DNA of 64,000 nucleotides. It comes from Phocaeicola salanitronis DSM 18170 (GTDB lineage Bacteria; Bacteroidota; Bacteroidia; Bacteroidales; Bacteroidaceae). The position numbers and the translations under genes are program-made. The stretch lies in the NCBI RefSeq assembly GCF_000190575.1, contig NC_015164.1, positions 62,001 to 126,000 on the forward strand. Direction: 5' to 3'. Below the pieces are notes generated by a model. It was given only the letters and a program-made list of their open reading frames with translations, did not search any database and was not told the DNA's origin. Shown here in pieces: positions 25,925-33,843 of the stretch. Every line of letters starts with the position of its first letter. Position 1 is the stretch's first letter.

Positions 25925-26076
25925 TGGGATGTTTGCGGATATTCAAAATTAATAATGCCAATGGGTTATAGTAGAACAAAATTGATTTGCGAAAAAATTC
26001 TTGATGTATTGTCATAATCGAATGGAGTTTCCATTGGAAATGGGCACTCAGCATGACAAATGATTTTCGCATTTTA

Positions 26077-26268
26077 GAAGCTGTTTTGAATTTATCGTGC
26101 GCTGATTTGGGATGAGTTTTTGAGGCATTTTCGTTTGTGTGATGAGGAAGATAGCGGGCTATCTGACGAAGAACAGGAGCGAAAAGGACCAAAAAATCGC
26201 CCAAAGCACACACGAAAACGGATACATCAAGCCAAGAAAAACTTTTTGGAGAAATTCAAAACAGCTTC
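26077..26268. mobile_element. 192-bp MITE, copy C, inverted, nested in another repeat
   Basis: Inverted relative to copies A, B and D, with direct repeats TTA on both sides (26074-26076 and 26269-26271). The flanks (TCGCATTT before, TTTCTGATTG after) rejoin to a sequence found uninterrupted near 49960. This shows a MITE inserted into an older repeat with a 3-bp target duplication. Confidence 0.9.
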
Positions 26269-26286
26269 TTATTTCTGATTGGCTAT

Positions 26287-26497
26287 AAAAGGGAATTAGA
26301 TGGAGTTATCGCCCGCTTGACGGGCTGGGAGTTAGATGCCAATGCCTCTTGCATTGTTTCTGTAGAGACGATGTGCACATCGTCTTTACTACGTGGCATA
26401 TACAAAATGCACAAATAAATACTGCGTGAAGTATAACTTCTGAACGAAGTGATAACTCCTGTGAAACATAGCTACGTTTAACTCCTGATTCGCATTA
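26287..26497. repeat. about 225-bp dispersed repeat, copy 1 (left end truncated)
   Basis: Related copies lie at 30013-30239 (inverted) and 32531-32757. Shared parts are several GGAGTTA motifs, a 28-bp near-palindrome around GATGTGCACATC, and the end TTTAACTCCTGATTCGCAT. No open frame. Copy 1 lacks the outer left end. Confidence 0.85.
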
Positions 26498-26534
26498 ATA
26501 ATGGATAGCTTAGAACCTTTGTTTTCTCAACCGG

Positions 26535-26598
26535 TTGTCAATGGTTTGTCAACGCTTGTCAACCGAATTGATTTCGCCTTTCCGGTGCAGTACCTTTG
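26535..26598 (+). promoter_or_regulatory. promoter and TTGTCAA triplet upstream of HU
   Basis: TTG (26568-26570), 20 bases, TACCTTTG (26591-26598) form a Bacteroidetes promoter for the HU gene. Just upstream are three direct TTGTCAA repeats (26535, 26546 and 26556), spaced 11 and 10 bp, so all face one side of the helix. This arrangement fits a protein-binding array next to the -33 element. Confidence 0.7.
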
Positions 26599-26720
26599 CA
26601 TTGTCATCAGAAATGAAGAACGAAAAATGATGAATGAATAATTCACTCCCGGGACATTTAAGTTTGACGTTCCCTGATGACAAGCAAACATAAGTTTAAC
26701 CCTTAAAAACAGTTTAAAGT

Positions 26721-27215
26721 ATGATTAATTACTCTACCTATTTATGGAGAAACCCGTTGGACGAAGAAGCAGCTGAAATGGCATACGCCAAAAACCAGGT
26801 AACCAAAACGATGACTTTTGACGAGTTCGTGAAACACATCGCCGATCACAACGGGGTGTTTACCCGCGGTACGGTGAAAGGCGTGGTGAGCGACACGTGT
26901 GCCTGTCTGGTCGAGATGCTGCTGAACGGCTGCAAAGTGCAGTTCGGTGAACTGGGCACCTTCGGCATTTCCCTCACTTGCGAGCCTGCCGATTCGATGG
27001 AAGAATTTACTGCATCCAACATCAAGACGGTAAATATCGTGTTTACTCCCGGCGAGGACTTCGAAAACCTGCGCTCGCGTGCCGAATTTGCTCCGGTAGC
27101 AAGCCGCCTGGCACAGAAGGCTACACTGAAAGCCGAGAAATCCGGTGAAACTACTGTGGACCTGGAAGCGGCGAAACGGAAGCCTGCTTCTGTTCCGGAA
27201 GAACCCGGCGTATGA
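26721..27215 (+). CDS. HU-like DNA-binding protein
   Basis: A 164-residue protein of the Bacteroidetes HU-HIG family: an HU fold (about residues 30-120, VTKTMTFDEFVKHIAD, VQFGELGTFGISL, VNIVFTPG) with a low-complexity tail of about 40 residues. Such genes are commonly found beside smalltalk and amidase genes in Bacteroidetes, as here. The normal role of the trio is not established. It has its own promoter. Confidence 0.88.
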   Translation: MINYSTYLWRNPLDEEAAEMAYAKNQVTKTMTFDEFVKHIADHNGVFTRGTVKGVVSDTCACLVEMLLNGCKVQFGELGTFGISLTCEPADSMEEFTASNIKTVNIVFTPGEDFENLRSRAEFAPVASRLAQKATLKAEKSGETTVDLEAAKRKPASVPEEPGV

Positions 27216-27349
27216 TTCTTTCCTTTCCCAGGTCTTTCTGAAACGCGGATTCTTTAATTTAACCTTGCAGGGCGGATAACGAATCTGCCCTGCAACAATA
27301 AATTGCCATGCGATTATTCATCCTTATTATTCATTTAACCACTAAACGT

Positions 27350-27448
27350 ATGAAAACAAACTGGAAAAACATTTTGCTTTACATCGTCAAGTTCATTGAG
27401 TTGTTGATAACCGGTGCTGCCGGAGGAGCGATAGCCAGCGGCCTATGA
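27350..27448 (+). CDS. smalltalk protein
   Basis: A 32-residue membrane peptide (MKTNWKNILLYIVKFIELLI, then TGAAGGAIASGL) matching the small Bacteroidetes family called smalltalk protein. It has one hydrophobic helix with a glycine/alanine-rich end. Its TGA overlaps the amidase ATG (ATGA at 27445-27448), so the two are translationally coupled. The amidase/small-membrane-peptide pairing recalls endolysin-holin units, but that role is inference. Confidence 0.85.
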   Translation: MKTNWKNILLYIVKFIELLITGAAGGAIASGL

Positions 27449-27864
27449 GAACCATTACACTGATTATCGTGCACTGTTCTGCCAATAGGGCAGGCAGTGC
27501 CCTTCGGATGGCAGACATCGACAGCTACCACCGCTCGCTGGGCTGGATAGGCTGCGGTTACCATTACGTCATTCCTACGGACGGGACTATTGAACCGGGC
27601 AGGCCCGAAGAAATGGTCGGGGCACATTGCAAGAACCATAACCGGCATTCGATTGGAGTTTGTTACATCGGCGGACTGTCTAAGGACGGAAAGCCTGCCG
27701 ACACTCGGACGGATGCCCAACGCATTGCCTTGCGCAACCTGCTGGAGCAGCTTCACCGGAGATATCCCGACGCCCTGATTGTGGGACATAGGGACTTGGA
27801 CCCGCAAAAGGAATGCCCTTGTTTTGATGTGGCGAACGAGTACCATGACTTGCAACCTCGCTAA
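27445..27864 (+). CDS. N-acetylmuramoyl-L-alanine amidase
   Basis: A 139-residue amidase_2/T7-lysozyme-like enzyme that cleaves the amide bond between muramic acid and the peptide. Zinc ligands are visible as His in IIVHCSA, and His and Cys in VGHRDLDPQKECPCFD. SIGVCYIGG is typical. No signal peptide, so it needs a helper or lysis to reach the wall. It is coupled to the smalltalk gene. Confidence 0.93.
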   Translation: MRTITLIIVHCSANRAGSALRMADIDSYHRSLGWIGCGYHYVIPTDGTIEPGRPEEMVGAHCKNHNRHSIGVCYIGGLSKDGKPADTRTDAQRIALRNLLEQLHRRYPDALIVGHRDLDPQKECPCFDVANEYHDLQPR

Positions 27865-27966
27865 ACGCTGACTCTCTCTGGAAATGACGGCAGCCGTCAC
27901 GGTTTTCACCGGTAAACGTTGCAAAACGGCTGTGCCGTGAAAGCTGTCGTCATATTATCATACTTT

Positions 27967-28497
27967 TTAATATATCTTCTCTTGTTCCACCAACTGGTTC
28001 AGTTGTGGCATCATCCGTTCAATCACGTGGCTGCGCACCTTGCTGTTGCGGTCAAAGTCCATGTCATCAAGAATGTCATCCACCGTGTCGTCCTCCATGT
28101 CGCCGCCATATCCTGCGGCAACCATTCCGATTGCCTGCAGTTTCCTGACTTTGGATGCAATGGCTGCATTGCGTGCCGCCGCTGCCAGTTCGTAAGGAAA
28201 GACTTCGTACAGAAGGTTGCAATAACGCAGCAGTTCGGGGAACCCGTCAGACTCAGTCAAGTATGCCGCCAGCATCTCTTTCTCCAACTTGCGCAACAGG
28301 TAAAGACCTTTCAAAGTTGGCAATTTGACCGCTAAAGGCTTGCTCATCATCAGAAACAAGGCGTGAGAAACGATGATATGGTCTTCGTCAGGATGCAAGG
28401 CAAACATCCGTTCTTCCGGCTTGCAGGTTTTCTGCAATTCGGCTTCCATCCGGTCGAACATCTGCTTGCGCATCTCTTTTTGTGAATCTTGTTTCAT
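27967..28497 (-). CDS. hypothetical helical protein
   Basis: A 176-residue protein, mostly helical, with acidic DDTVDDILDDMDFDRN near residue 140. It overlaps the start of the preceding gene's end by 4 bases (ATGA), so the two are co-translated. No family recognised. It is similar in size to UpxZ, the usual partner of UpxY antiterminators, but I see no UpxZ sequence signature. Confidence 0.6.
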   Translation of the reverse strand: MKQDSQKEMRKQMFDRMEAELQKTCKPEERMFALHPDEDHIIVSHALFLMMSKPLAVKLPTLKGLYLLRKLEKEMLAAYLTESDGFPELLRYCNLLYEVFPYELAAAARNAAIASKVRKLQAIGMVAAGYGGDMEDDTVDDILDDMDFDRNSKVRSHVIERMMPQLNQLVEQEKIY

Positions 28498-29012
28498 TTT
28501 GAAAAGGGTCGTGTTTCAATCCCTGATGAGCCGAGTGGAATAACAGTCGACAGGGGGAGGCTGAATGAGGCATCGGAACGCTTGTCTTCCGATGTTCTAT
28601 CCGCATCCGAGGCTTCAACATGAGGATGCTCAAGTCTCATCTCTATCAGGATGGATTCAAAAGAATCTTCAAGACCATGCTCTTTCAAGAAGCGGGTCAT
28701 ATACATAGCCAAGGCTGCTTCAGCATTTTCCGCTGTGTTTAAGGAACTGCCAATGAGTTCTTCCCAAGGAAGACCGGTAAATTTTTGAGCTACTGAGGGC
28801 AAATCATTTTCCATAAATGTCTGACGATGTAAAATGCGGTCGAATTCATCCGTTACGGATTGTACCGTCTGCCGGCTTTCCGTAGACAATGATACGATAG
28901 CCGGGCATCCGGGACAGGTGAATCGTTCGCCAAGCAGCAGTCCGCTGAGGGTGAAAGGAATCTGCGACCGACATACAGGGCATGTCAGAGTTTGTGGAAT
29001 GTCCTTTAGCAT
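28494..29012 (-). CDS. zinc-ribbon protein of unknown function
   Basis: A 172-residue protein with an N-terminal zinc ribbon (CPVCRSQIPF...FTCPGCPAI, residues 11-35) and a helical middle (AENAEAALAMYMTRFLKEHG). Its C-terminal 40 residues are polar and probably disordered. It lies between the integrase-like gene and the coupled helical gene, all on one strand. No family recognised. Confidence 0.6.
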   Translation of the reverse strand: MLKDIPQTLTCPVCRSQIPFTLSGLLLGERFTCPGCPAIVSLSTESRQTVQSVTDEFDRILHRQTFMENDLPSVAQKFTGLPWEELIGSSLNTAENAEAALAMYMTRFLKEHGLEDSFESILIEMRLEHPHVEASDADRTSEDKRSDASFSLPLSTVIPLGSSGIETRPFSK

Positions 29013-29059
29013 AGAGACTGTTATCTTCTTATTTCAACCGGGTAGGAAGTGTAGTATGG

Positions 29060-29938
29060 TTACAACAGGTCGCTTATGCTTACGCTCTTGGTCATGCTTT
29101 CCCACGAATGCCTTGCGACGGTGAGGTTCAGCGGATAACCAAGCTCCATCATCTCGCCCAATTTCTTCAGGCTGTAATTGATGCGGTGCAGGAGGCTGTC
29201 ATACTGTCTCCATTGTTCGCGCGGGTCTTTTGCCGTGATGATGGGGAAGAGGAGGAGCGTGCCTTTCTGCCTGTAGCGGTCCGCTATTTCTTGCAGTACC
29301 GGTTCCCAGGGAATGGAGATTTCCTTGCCGGTAAGATGCTGGCGGTAGGTGAGCTGTCCGTTCCGGATGTTCCCTTTTGTCAGGCGGAGAATGTCATCGC
29401 TTCTCATGCCGCGGGCATAGACGGAAAACAGGAAGATGTCGCGGGCGAAGACGATTGACGGATGTTCACCGCTTAAGTCCAAGTCGCGCATACGTTTTAC
29501 TTCCGCAAGCGTCAGGCCGTTCTTCTCTTTCTTGACGCGGTAGCTCACGTCCATGCCTTCGAAGGGATTGCTGTCGGCGGCAAGGCCGTCATTGACGGCA
29601 AGCTTATAGACTCGCTTCAAATTCCGGATATAAAGGGAAATGGTGTTGCGTCCCAGCTCCTGATTCTTTAGCCACGTGTGGTAGTTGCGCATCAACAAGG
29701 CGTCGAAGTCCTTGAAAGGCACTTCGTTCTTGCCCAAATAGGCGATGAATCTCCTGAGATACATTTTCAGCTTGTTGGCCGCGTCATACCGTCCCTCATC
29801 CCTCAGTTTCTCAACGCGGGAGTTGGCGTAGGCGATGAAGCCGAAACCTTCCAGTTCCTCTCCAGCCCCTCTCCAGCTCTCCCCATGAGGGGAAAGGGTA
29901 ACGGCTGCCGTCTGTATTTTTTCTTGTCTGTTATCCAC
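29060..29938 (-). CDS. tyrosine recombinase lacking the catalytic C-terminus
   Basis: A 292-residue phage-integrase-like protein. The SAM-like DNA-binding domain (about residues 35-130) and the first catalytic Arg (SVYARGMRSDDILRL) are present, and so is the second Arg box (VARHSWESMTK). The frame then ends SVSISDLL, without the following His/Trp box and without any catalytic Tyr. It is therefore C-terminally truncated by about 40 residues and probably inactive for strand exchange. The N-terminus contains a palindromic repeat insert (29858-29898). Such recombinases often lie beside UpxY-type antiterminators. Confidence 0.85.
   Translation of the reverse strand: MDNRQEKIQTAAVTLSPHGESWRGAGEELEGFGFIAYANSRVEKLRDEGRYDAANKLKMYLRRFIAYLGKNEVPFKDFDALLMRNYHTWLKNQELGRNTISLYIRNLKRVYKLAVNDGLAADSNPFEGMDVSYRVKKEKNGLTLAEVKRMRDLDLSGEHPSIVFARDIFLFSVYARGMRSDDILRLTKGNIRNGQLTYRQHLTGKEISIPWEPVLQEIADRYRQKGTLLLFPIITAKDPREQWRQYDSLLHRINYSLKKLGEMMELGYPLNLTVARHSWESMTKSVSISDLL
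29858..29898. repeat. in-frame palindromic element in the integrase gene
   Basis: About 41 bp containing CCCCTCTCCAGCTCTCCCCA and its partial inverse, inserted near codon 15-27 of the recombinase. It adds SPHGESWRGAGEELEG. The same element is at 30669-30708 in the next gene. Confidence 0.75.
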
Positions 29939-30012
29939 TTTCTGTTAGGATTTGTGTATTTTCCTAGTGTTTATGCAGAGGGGGTATCTCAGTTGATAAT
30001 TAACAATTAATA

Positions 30013-30239
30013 ATGCGAATCAGGAGTTAAACGTAGTTATGTTTCACCGGAGTTATCACTTCGTTCAGGAGTTATACTTCACGCAGTATTTATTTGTGCA
30101 TTTTGTATATGCCACGTAGTAGAGACGATGTGCACATCGTCTCTACAGAAACAATGCAAGAGGCATTGGCATCTAACTCCCAGCCCGCATTGACGGGCGA
30201 TAACTACCTATAACTCCCTTTTAACTCCTGATTGGCATT
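30013..30239. repeat. dispersed repeat, copy 2 (inverted)
   Basis: A full-length 227-bp copy in the orientation opposite to copies 1 and 3. Ends ATGCGAATCAGGAGTTAAA and its near-inverse. It holds the perfect 28-bp palindrome centred on TGCA. It fills the gap between the recombinase gene and the NusG-like gene. Confidence 0.85.
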
Positions 30240-30272
30240 AATAATTGATTTACTGTAGTACGTTGTCAGCTC

Positions 30273-31850
30273 TTAATAGTGCAGCCACACCGTCCGCAGA
30301 TACCTGCGCCATACGGCAAGGTGGTTGGTGGTATTGATTTCCTTGCAGATGCGGACGCAAGTCTGTATCAGCTTGTCCTTTGCCGCGTCTTTTTCTTGAA
30401 CAGAAGACCGGATAGCAAAGACGTTCAACGTATCTTTGCCGACCTTAAAATCCTGAACGGCTTTTACGGCTGAATCCGCATCCGTCAATACCTTATATAA
30501 TGTTGGGGCATAGTTGCGGAAAGACTCGATAAGTTTTTCCGTATTTGTAGCTTCGTTACGGATTGTCTGCACACCGCCCGACACCAACTTCTCGTTAGCT
30601 TTTCCTGCCGTTAGGAAATATTCGCGGAGAAAATCGTTCCAGTTGGCGAAGAAGATAAAGCCCTGCCCCTCCAGCCCCTCTCCGGCTCTCCCCATGAGGG
30701 GAGAGGGGTTAGATTGTTCTGTCACAGCCCTCTCTCCACGGGAGAGAGGGGGGAGAGAGGCTATGTGGGCATAATACGTAGTGGTTATTTGTCCGTCTTC
30801 CTGCCTGCTGGGATAGTAAACCTCTTCGGTGATGTCCACCCTGCGGATGATTTCCGTAAAATTCTTATGTTGAAGTTCCACCTCGTTCTTGCCTTCTTCC
30901 AACTCTGTGCCGGATGTAGGCGTCAGGAACGAACGCAGGAGAATCTTTTGCCAGTTTTCCTTCACATATCCGGGAGTGTCATGTTCGTAGCGGGCAAGGT
31001 TTATCAGGAGTTCAGCTTCCTTGGTAGTCAGTCTGGCAAGACGGCTGCCCAATGTTTTCGCACCTTTCTTGTCCAGTTCCCGACAGAGATTGGTCAATGA
31101 CAAATCGACAGCAAGGCGTTCCATCAATTCATAAAGCATGGGCTGCGTGCGTTCTCCGTAGCCGCAAGCCTGCAGGATTCCGACAAGCAGGTCAACGGCA
31201 CGCCCTTTTTCCGTGCCTATAGACAGGCGGTCGCCCTCGGCATTGTGGAGACGGACGACGTGCAGGTCGGAGGCATTGGGATAGGTGACGGTCAACCAGC
31301 TGCCCGGCACCATGCCTTGCACGCGGAACACCAGTCCCTTTTTGCGGTGGAAGCGGCAGATGTAGCCTTCTTGGCCGGCAAGCGGACCGTCGACCACGCG
31401 TACAATCTCATTTGCCTCGCCCTCTTTCGCATTGAAGGCATAGTCCGAGTAAGGACGCTCCAATACAATCACCTTGTCGGCGTAATTCTCGTTATAGTCA
31501 CGGAAAGCGCGCATCTGCGATTCGGGTATGGTGCAGGGTGTGGCTTTCTCCTCTTCCGTACGCTTGCGGTTGTAGCGGATATAAGCGTCGGAACAGTTGT
31601 CTCGAAGGAACTCAACTAACGCACTTTGGGTGGCAAGCACGAATACATAGCCATCGAAAAGAGGCAGGCGCTGTTCATTGTCACCCAGGCGCACGTAGAC
31701 TTTGGTATGTGTGGGGTAATAGACTTCCAGTATGTTCCGGAGCTTGTCCTTTTCACGTTCAATGCGTGCGCACAATTCCGGTTCGTGCCCGGGTTTTGTG
31801 CGGACAAGGAACCATCGGTAATCTACGTTGTTGAGTTTGTCGGACAACAT
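30273..31850 (-). CDS. oversized NusG/UpxY-like antiterminator
   Basis: A 525-residue protein. Residues 8-125 form a NusG N-terminal domain (RWFLVRTKPGHEPELCARIE, LPLFDGYVFV) and 150-180 a KOW-like segment (VVDGPLAGQEGYICRF). UpxY proteins, which let RNA polymerase read through capsule operons in Bacteroides, have about 170-180 residues. Here about 340 extra residues follow, largely helical. A palindromic repeat adds SPLMGRAGEGLEGQGF near residue 390. It is upstream of the polysaccharide operon on the same strand, but about 8.5 kb away. The role in that operon is inferred. Confidence 0.75.
   Translation of the reverse strand: MLSDKLNNVDYRWFLVRTKPGHEPELCARIEREKDKLRNILEVYYPTHTKVYVRLGDNEQRLPLFDGYVFVLATQSALVEFLRDNCSDAYIRYNRKRTEEEKATPCTIPESQMRAFRDYNENYADKVIVLERPYSDYAFNAKEGEANEIVRVVDGPLAGQEGYICRFHRKKGLVFRVQGMVPGSWLTVTYPNASDLHVVRLHNAEGDRLSIGTEKGRAVDLLVGILQACGYGERTQPMLYELMERLAVDLSLTNLCRELDKKGAKTLGSRLARLTTKEAELLINLARYEHDTPGYVKENWQKILLRSFLTPTSGTELEEGKNEVELQHKNFTEIIRRVDITEEVYYPSRQEDGQITTTYYAHIASLPPLSRGERAVTEQSNPSPLMGRAGEGLEGQGFIFFANWNDFLREYFLTAGKANEKLVSGGVQTIRNEATNTEKLIESFRNYAPTLYKVLTDADSAVKAVQDFKVGKDTLNVFAIRSSVQEKDAAKDKLIQTCVRICKEINTTNHLAVWRRYLRTVWLHY
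30669..30708. repeat. in-frame palindromic element in the NusG-like gene
   Basis: Forty bp nearly identical to 29858-29898 but translated in another frame. A second palindrome (CCCTCTCTCC...GGAGAGAGGG) follows at about 30726-30750. Confidence 0.75.
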
Positions 31851-32530
31851 GATGGATTTGCGATTTACAAAGTACTATTTACGGTGGTTAATCCCCATTT
31901 ACAACACAGCCCAATCGTAAATTGTAAATGAACAAGGCATTCCTTACGTTACCCTCATGACAATCGCATGACGGCTAACCGATACCTCTCCGAATTTGAA
32001 TCACCACGCTTTGCAAACTTTTTTAGGAAGTTTTCGGGCTTGTCTTACAGCATTCTTTAGGTTTAGCGGCAGTATTCCGGAGTAAAAACTCAGCAACAAT
32101 GACTTGCCGTTGTTATGTGACGAGAAGTGAAAAGCGCAATGCGCTTTAATGTTTTTGCTTCCATATCACAAATGCTTGATATTTAATCAATTAAATCTTT
32201 TTAAGTTCACCGCTTTACCTTTGTTTTATATTATGAAACGGAGGATTTTATAACACGCTGAGAATCAACAAGCAATGAGATATATTTCCGAAATTAGTCA
32301 AACAAATGCAGCTTTTTGAAAAACTAAATCACGAAGCTTGAAAAAATTTTTTTGACCGTAAATTCCTTAGTATTAAATCTTTTTACTACATTTGCAGCGT
32401 TTCTTTCCGCTTCATAATATACAGCATGTTTGGTTGAAGAGATTCCGGTTGTTTTTAGAGTTCGTTTAAATTTTCCAATAAAGTAATATTCTATCAGCTT
32501 CTTTTTTGTTTTGAGGATATTCATTTAAGT
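31851..32530. other. gene-free leader region of the NusG-like gene
   Basis: No convincing gene. It contains a small hairpin AAAGCGC/GCGCTTT near 32138, a plus-strand TACCTTTG at 32216-32223 without a good -33 partner, and at 32462-32497 a 36-bp segment repeated exactly, inverted, at 56254-56289. A 66-codon frame over 32324-32524 is mostly this repeat. I found no clear promoter for the NusG-like gene. Confidence 0.5.
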
Positions 32531-32757
32531 ATGCGAATCGGGAGTTAAAAGGGAGTTAGATGGAGTTATCGCCCGCTGGACGGGCTGGGAGTTAGATGCC
32601 AATACCTCTTGCATTGTTTCTGTAGAGACGATGTGCACATCGTCTCTACTACGTGGCATATACAAAATGCACAAATAAATACTGCGTGAAGTATAACTCC
32701 TGAACGAAGTGATAACTCCTGTGAAACTTAACTACGTTTAACTCCTGACTCGCATTA
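32531..32757. repeat. dispersed repeat, copy 3
   Basis: A full-length 227-bp copy in the same orientation as copy 1, with 19-bp inverted ends (ATGCGAATCGGGAGTTAAA, two differences) and the perfect 28-bp central palindrome. Together with copy 2 it brackets the NusG-like gene in inverted orientation. Confidence 0.88.
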
Positions 32758-32790
32758 AGTATAATCAATGCTTGGGTGTTCGCAAAGAAA

Positions 32791-32818
32791 AAGCCGCCTC
32801 AAATTTTGAGACGGCTTT
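32791..32818 (-). terminator. terminator of the tRNA operon
   Basis: Stem GCCGCCTCAAA/TTTTGAGACGGC followed on the minus strand by CTTTTTCTTTG. It lies just after the last tRNA-Gly. Confidence 0.85.
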
Positions 32819-32821
32819 CAG

Positions 32822-32894
32822 AGCGGAAGACGGGACTCAAACCCGCGACCCTCAGCTTGGAAGGCTAATGCTCTATCGACTGAGCTACTTCCGC
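32822..32894 (-). tRNA. tRNA-Gly (anticodon TCC), copy 1
   Basis: A 73-nt cloverleaf with acceptor GCGGAAG/CTTCCGC, anticodon loop CTTCCAA and T loop GGTTTGAGTCC. It is identical to the copy at 33006-33078. Confidence 0.96.
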
Positions 32895-32907
32895 ATTGCA
32901 ATTGGGG

Positions 32908-32990
32908 TGGGCAAGGATGGATTCGAACCACCGAAGGCGTAAGCCAGCAGATTTACAGTCTGCCCCATTTGGCCACTCTGGTACTTGCCC
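32908..32990 (-). tRNA. tRNA-Tyr (anticodon GTA), copy 1
   Basis: An 83-nt tRNA with long variable arm (CTTACGCCTTCGG region), anticodon loop CTGTAAA and acceptor GGGCAAG/CTTGCCC with discriminator A. Confidence 0.96.
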
Positions 32991-33005
32991 TTTTTATTTT
33001 TTTAG

Positions 33006-33078
33006 AGCGGAAGACGGGACTCAAACCCGCGACCCTCAGCTTGGAAGGCTAATGCTCTATCGACTGAGCTACTTCCGC
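33006..33078 (-). tRNA. tRNA-Gly (anticodon TCC), copy 2
   Basis: Same sequence as copy 1. The Tyr-Gly pair has been duplicated as a unit with its spacer. Confidence 0.96.
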
Positions 33079-33091
33079 ATTGCAATTGGGG

Positions 33092-33174
33092 TGGGCAAAG
33101 ATGGATTCGAACCACCGAAGGCGTAAGCCAGCAGATTTACAGTCTGCCCCATTTGGCCACTCTGGTATTTGCCC
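33092..33174 (-). tRNA. tRNA-Tyr (anticodon GTA), copy 2
   Basis: Differs from copy 1 only in the acceptor stem: GGGCAAA pairs with TTTGCCC instead of GGGCAAG with CTTGCCC. The pair change is compensatory, so both copies should be functional. It is the first tRNA of the transcript. Confidence 0.96.
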
Positions 33175-33182
33175 TTTTTAAA

Positions 33183-33269
33183 TGAAGAATACTTGCTTCG
33201 CAAGACTGAAAGATATTCTTCATTTTTTCAATTGCGCTGCAAAGGTACTACTATTTTTTTAATTTGCAA
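33183..33269 (-). promoter_or_regulatory. promoter and leader hairpin of the tRNA operon
   Basis: On the minus strand TTG (33267-33269), 19 bases, TACCTTTG (33240-33247). The -33 element lies inside the last codons of ribH. Between promoter and first tRNA a stem ATGAAGAATA/TATTCTTCAT encloses a second small stem, possibly guiding 5' processing. Confidence 0.75.
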
Positions 33270-33745
33270 GTAAAATCAATCATTTTTATTGCATCTACTG
33301 CGCATTCGTCTCCTTTATTTCCCAATTTCCCGCCTGCACGTTCTTCGGCTTGCTGCATATTGTTGGTGGTAATCAGGCCATAGATGACCGGAATGTCGCT
33401 TGTAGCGTTCAGGTAAGTAATACCTTGGGTAGCTCCCATGCATACATAATCAAAGTGAGGGGTATCTCCGCGTATGACGCATCCTAAGGCAATCACGGCA
33501 TCTACTTTTCCACTTTTAATTAATTGGGCAGAACCGTATGTCAGTTCGAAGCTTCCCGGTACGGTTTTTACCAAGATGTTTTCGTCTTTGGCTCCGTGTT
33601 TCTTTAATGTGTTTAAAGCTCCGTTCAGGAGGGAACCGGTAATGTGTTGGTTCCATTCAGATACAACGATACCGAAGCGCATGGCGGATGCGTCAGGCAC
33701 GGAATGGGTATCGTAATCGGATAAGTTATGGTAGGCTGTAGACAT
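33251..33745 (-). CDS. ribH: 6,7-dimethyl-8-ribityllumazine synthase
   Basis: Penultimate enzyme of riboflavin synthesis, joining 5-amino-6-ribitylaminouracil and dihydroxybutanone phosphate. The 164 residues show [52 protein letters not shown] and [20 protein letters not shown], all standard. It lies downstream of a TPR protein gene on the same strand, with a hairpin between them. No other riboflavin genes are nearby. Confidence 0.97.
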   Translation of the reverse strand: MSTAYHNLSDYDTHSVPDASAMRFGIVVSEWNQHITGSLLNGALNTLKKHGAKDENILVKTVPGSFELTYGSAQLIKSGKVDAVIALGCVIRGDTPHFDYVCMGATQGITYLNATSDIPVIYGLITTNNMQQAEERAGGKLGNKGDECAVDAIKMIDFTCKLKK

Positions 33746-33773
33746 GTATGGTAGTTAATAATTGATAGTGATT

Positions 33774-33834
33774 AAATGCAGAGGCGCAAAAACATCGAGG
33801 ATTATTTCCTTTGCGTTTTTGCGCCTCTGCGTTT
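33774..33834. terminator. hairpin between the TPR gene and ribH
   Basis: Twenty-bp arms (33774-33793 and 33815-33834, one mismatch) with core GCAGAGGCGCAAAAAC. It resembles the ACAGAGGCACAGAG repeat family of this genome and may act as terminator or RNA stabiliser. Confidence 0.65.
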
Positions 33835-33843
33835 GATTAAGAA

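Noticed and set aside
32324..32524. 66-codon minus-strand frame as a gene
   Set aside because: Half of it is a dispersed repeat also found at 56254-56289, and the rest shows no coding signal or ribosome binding site.
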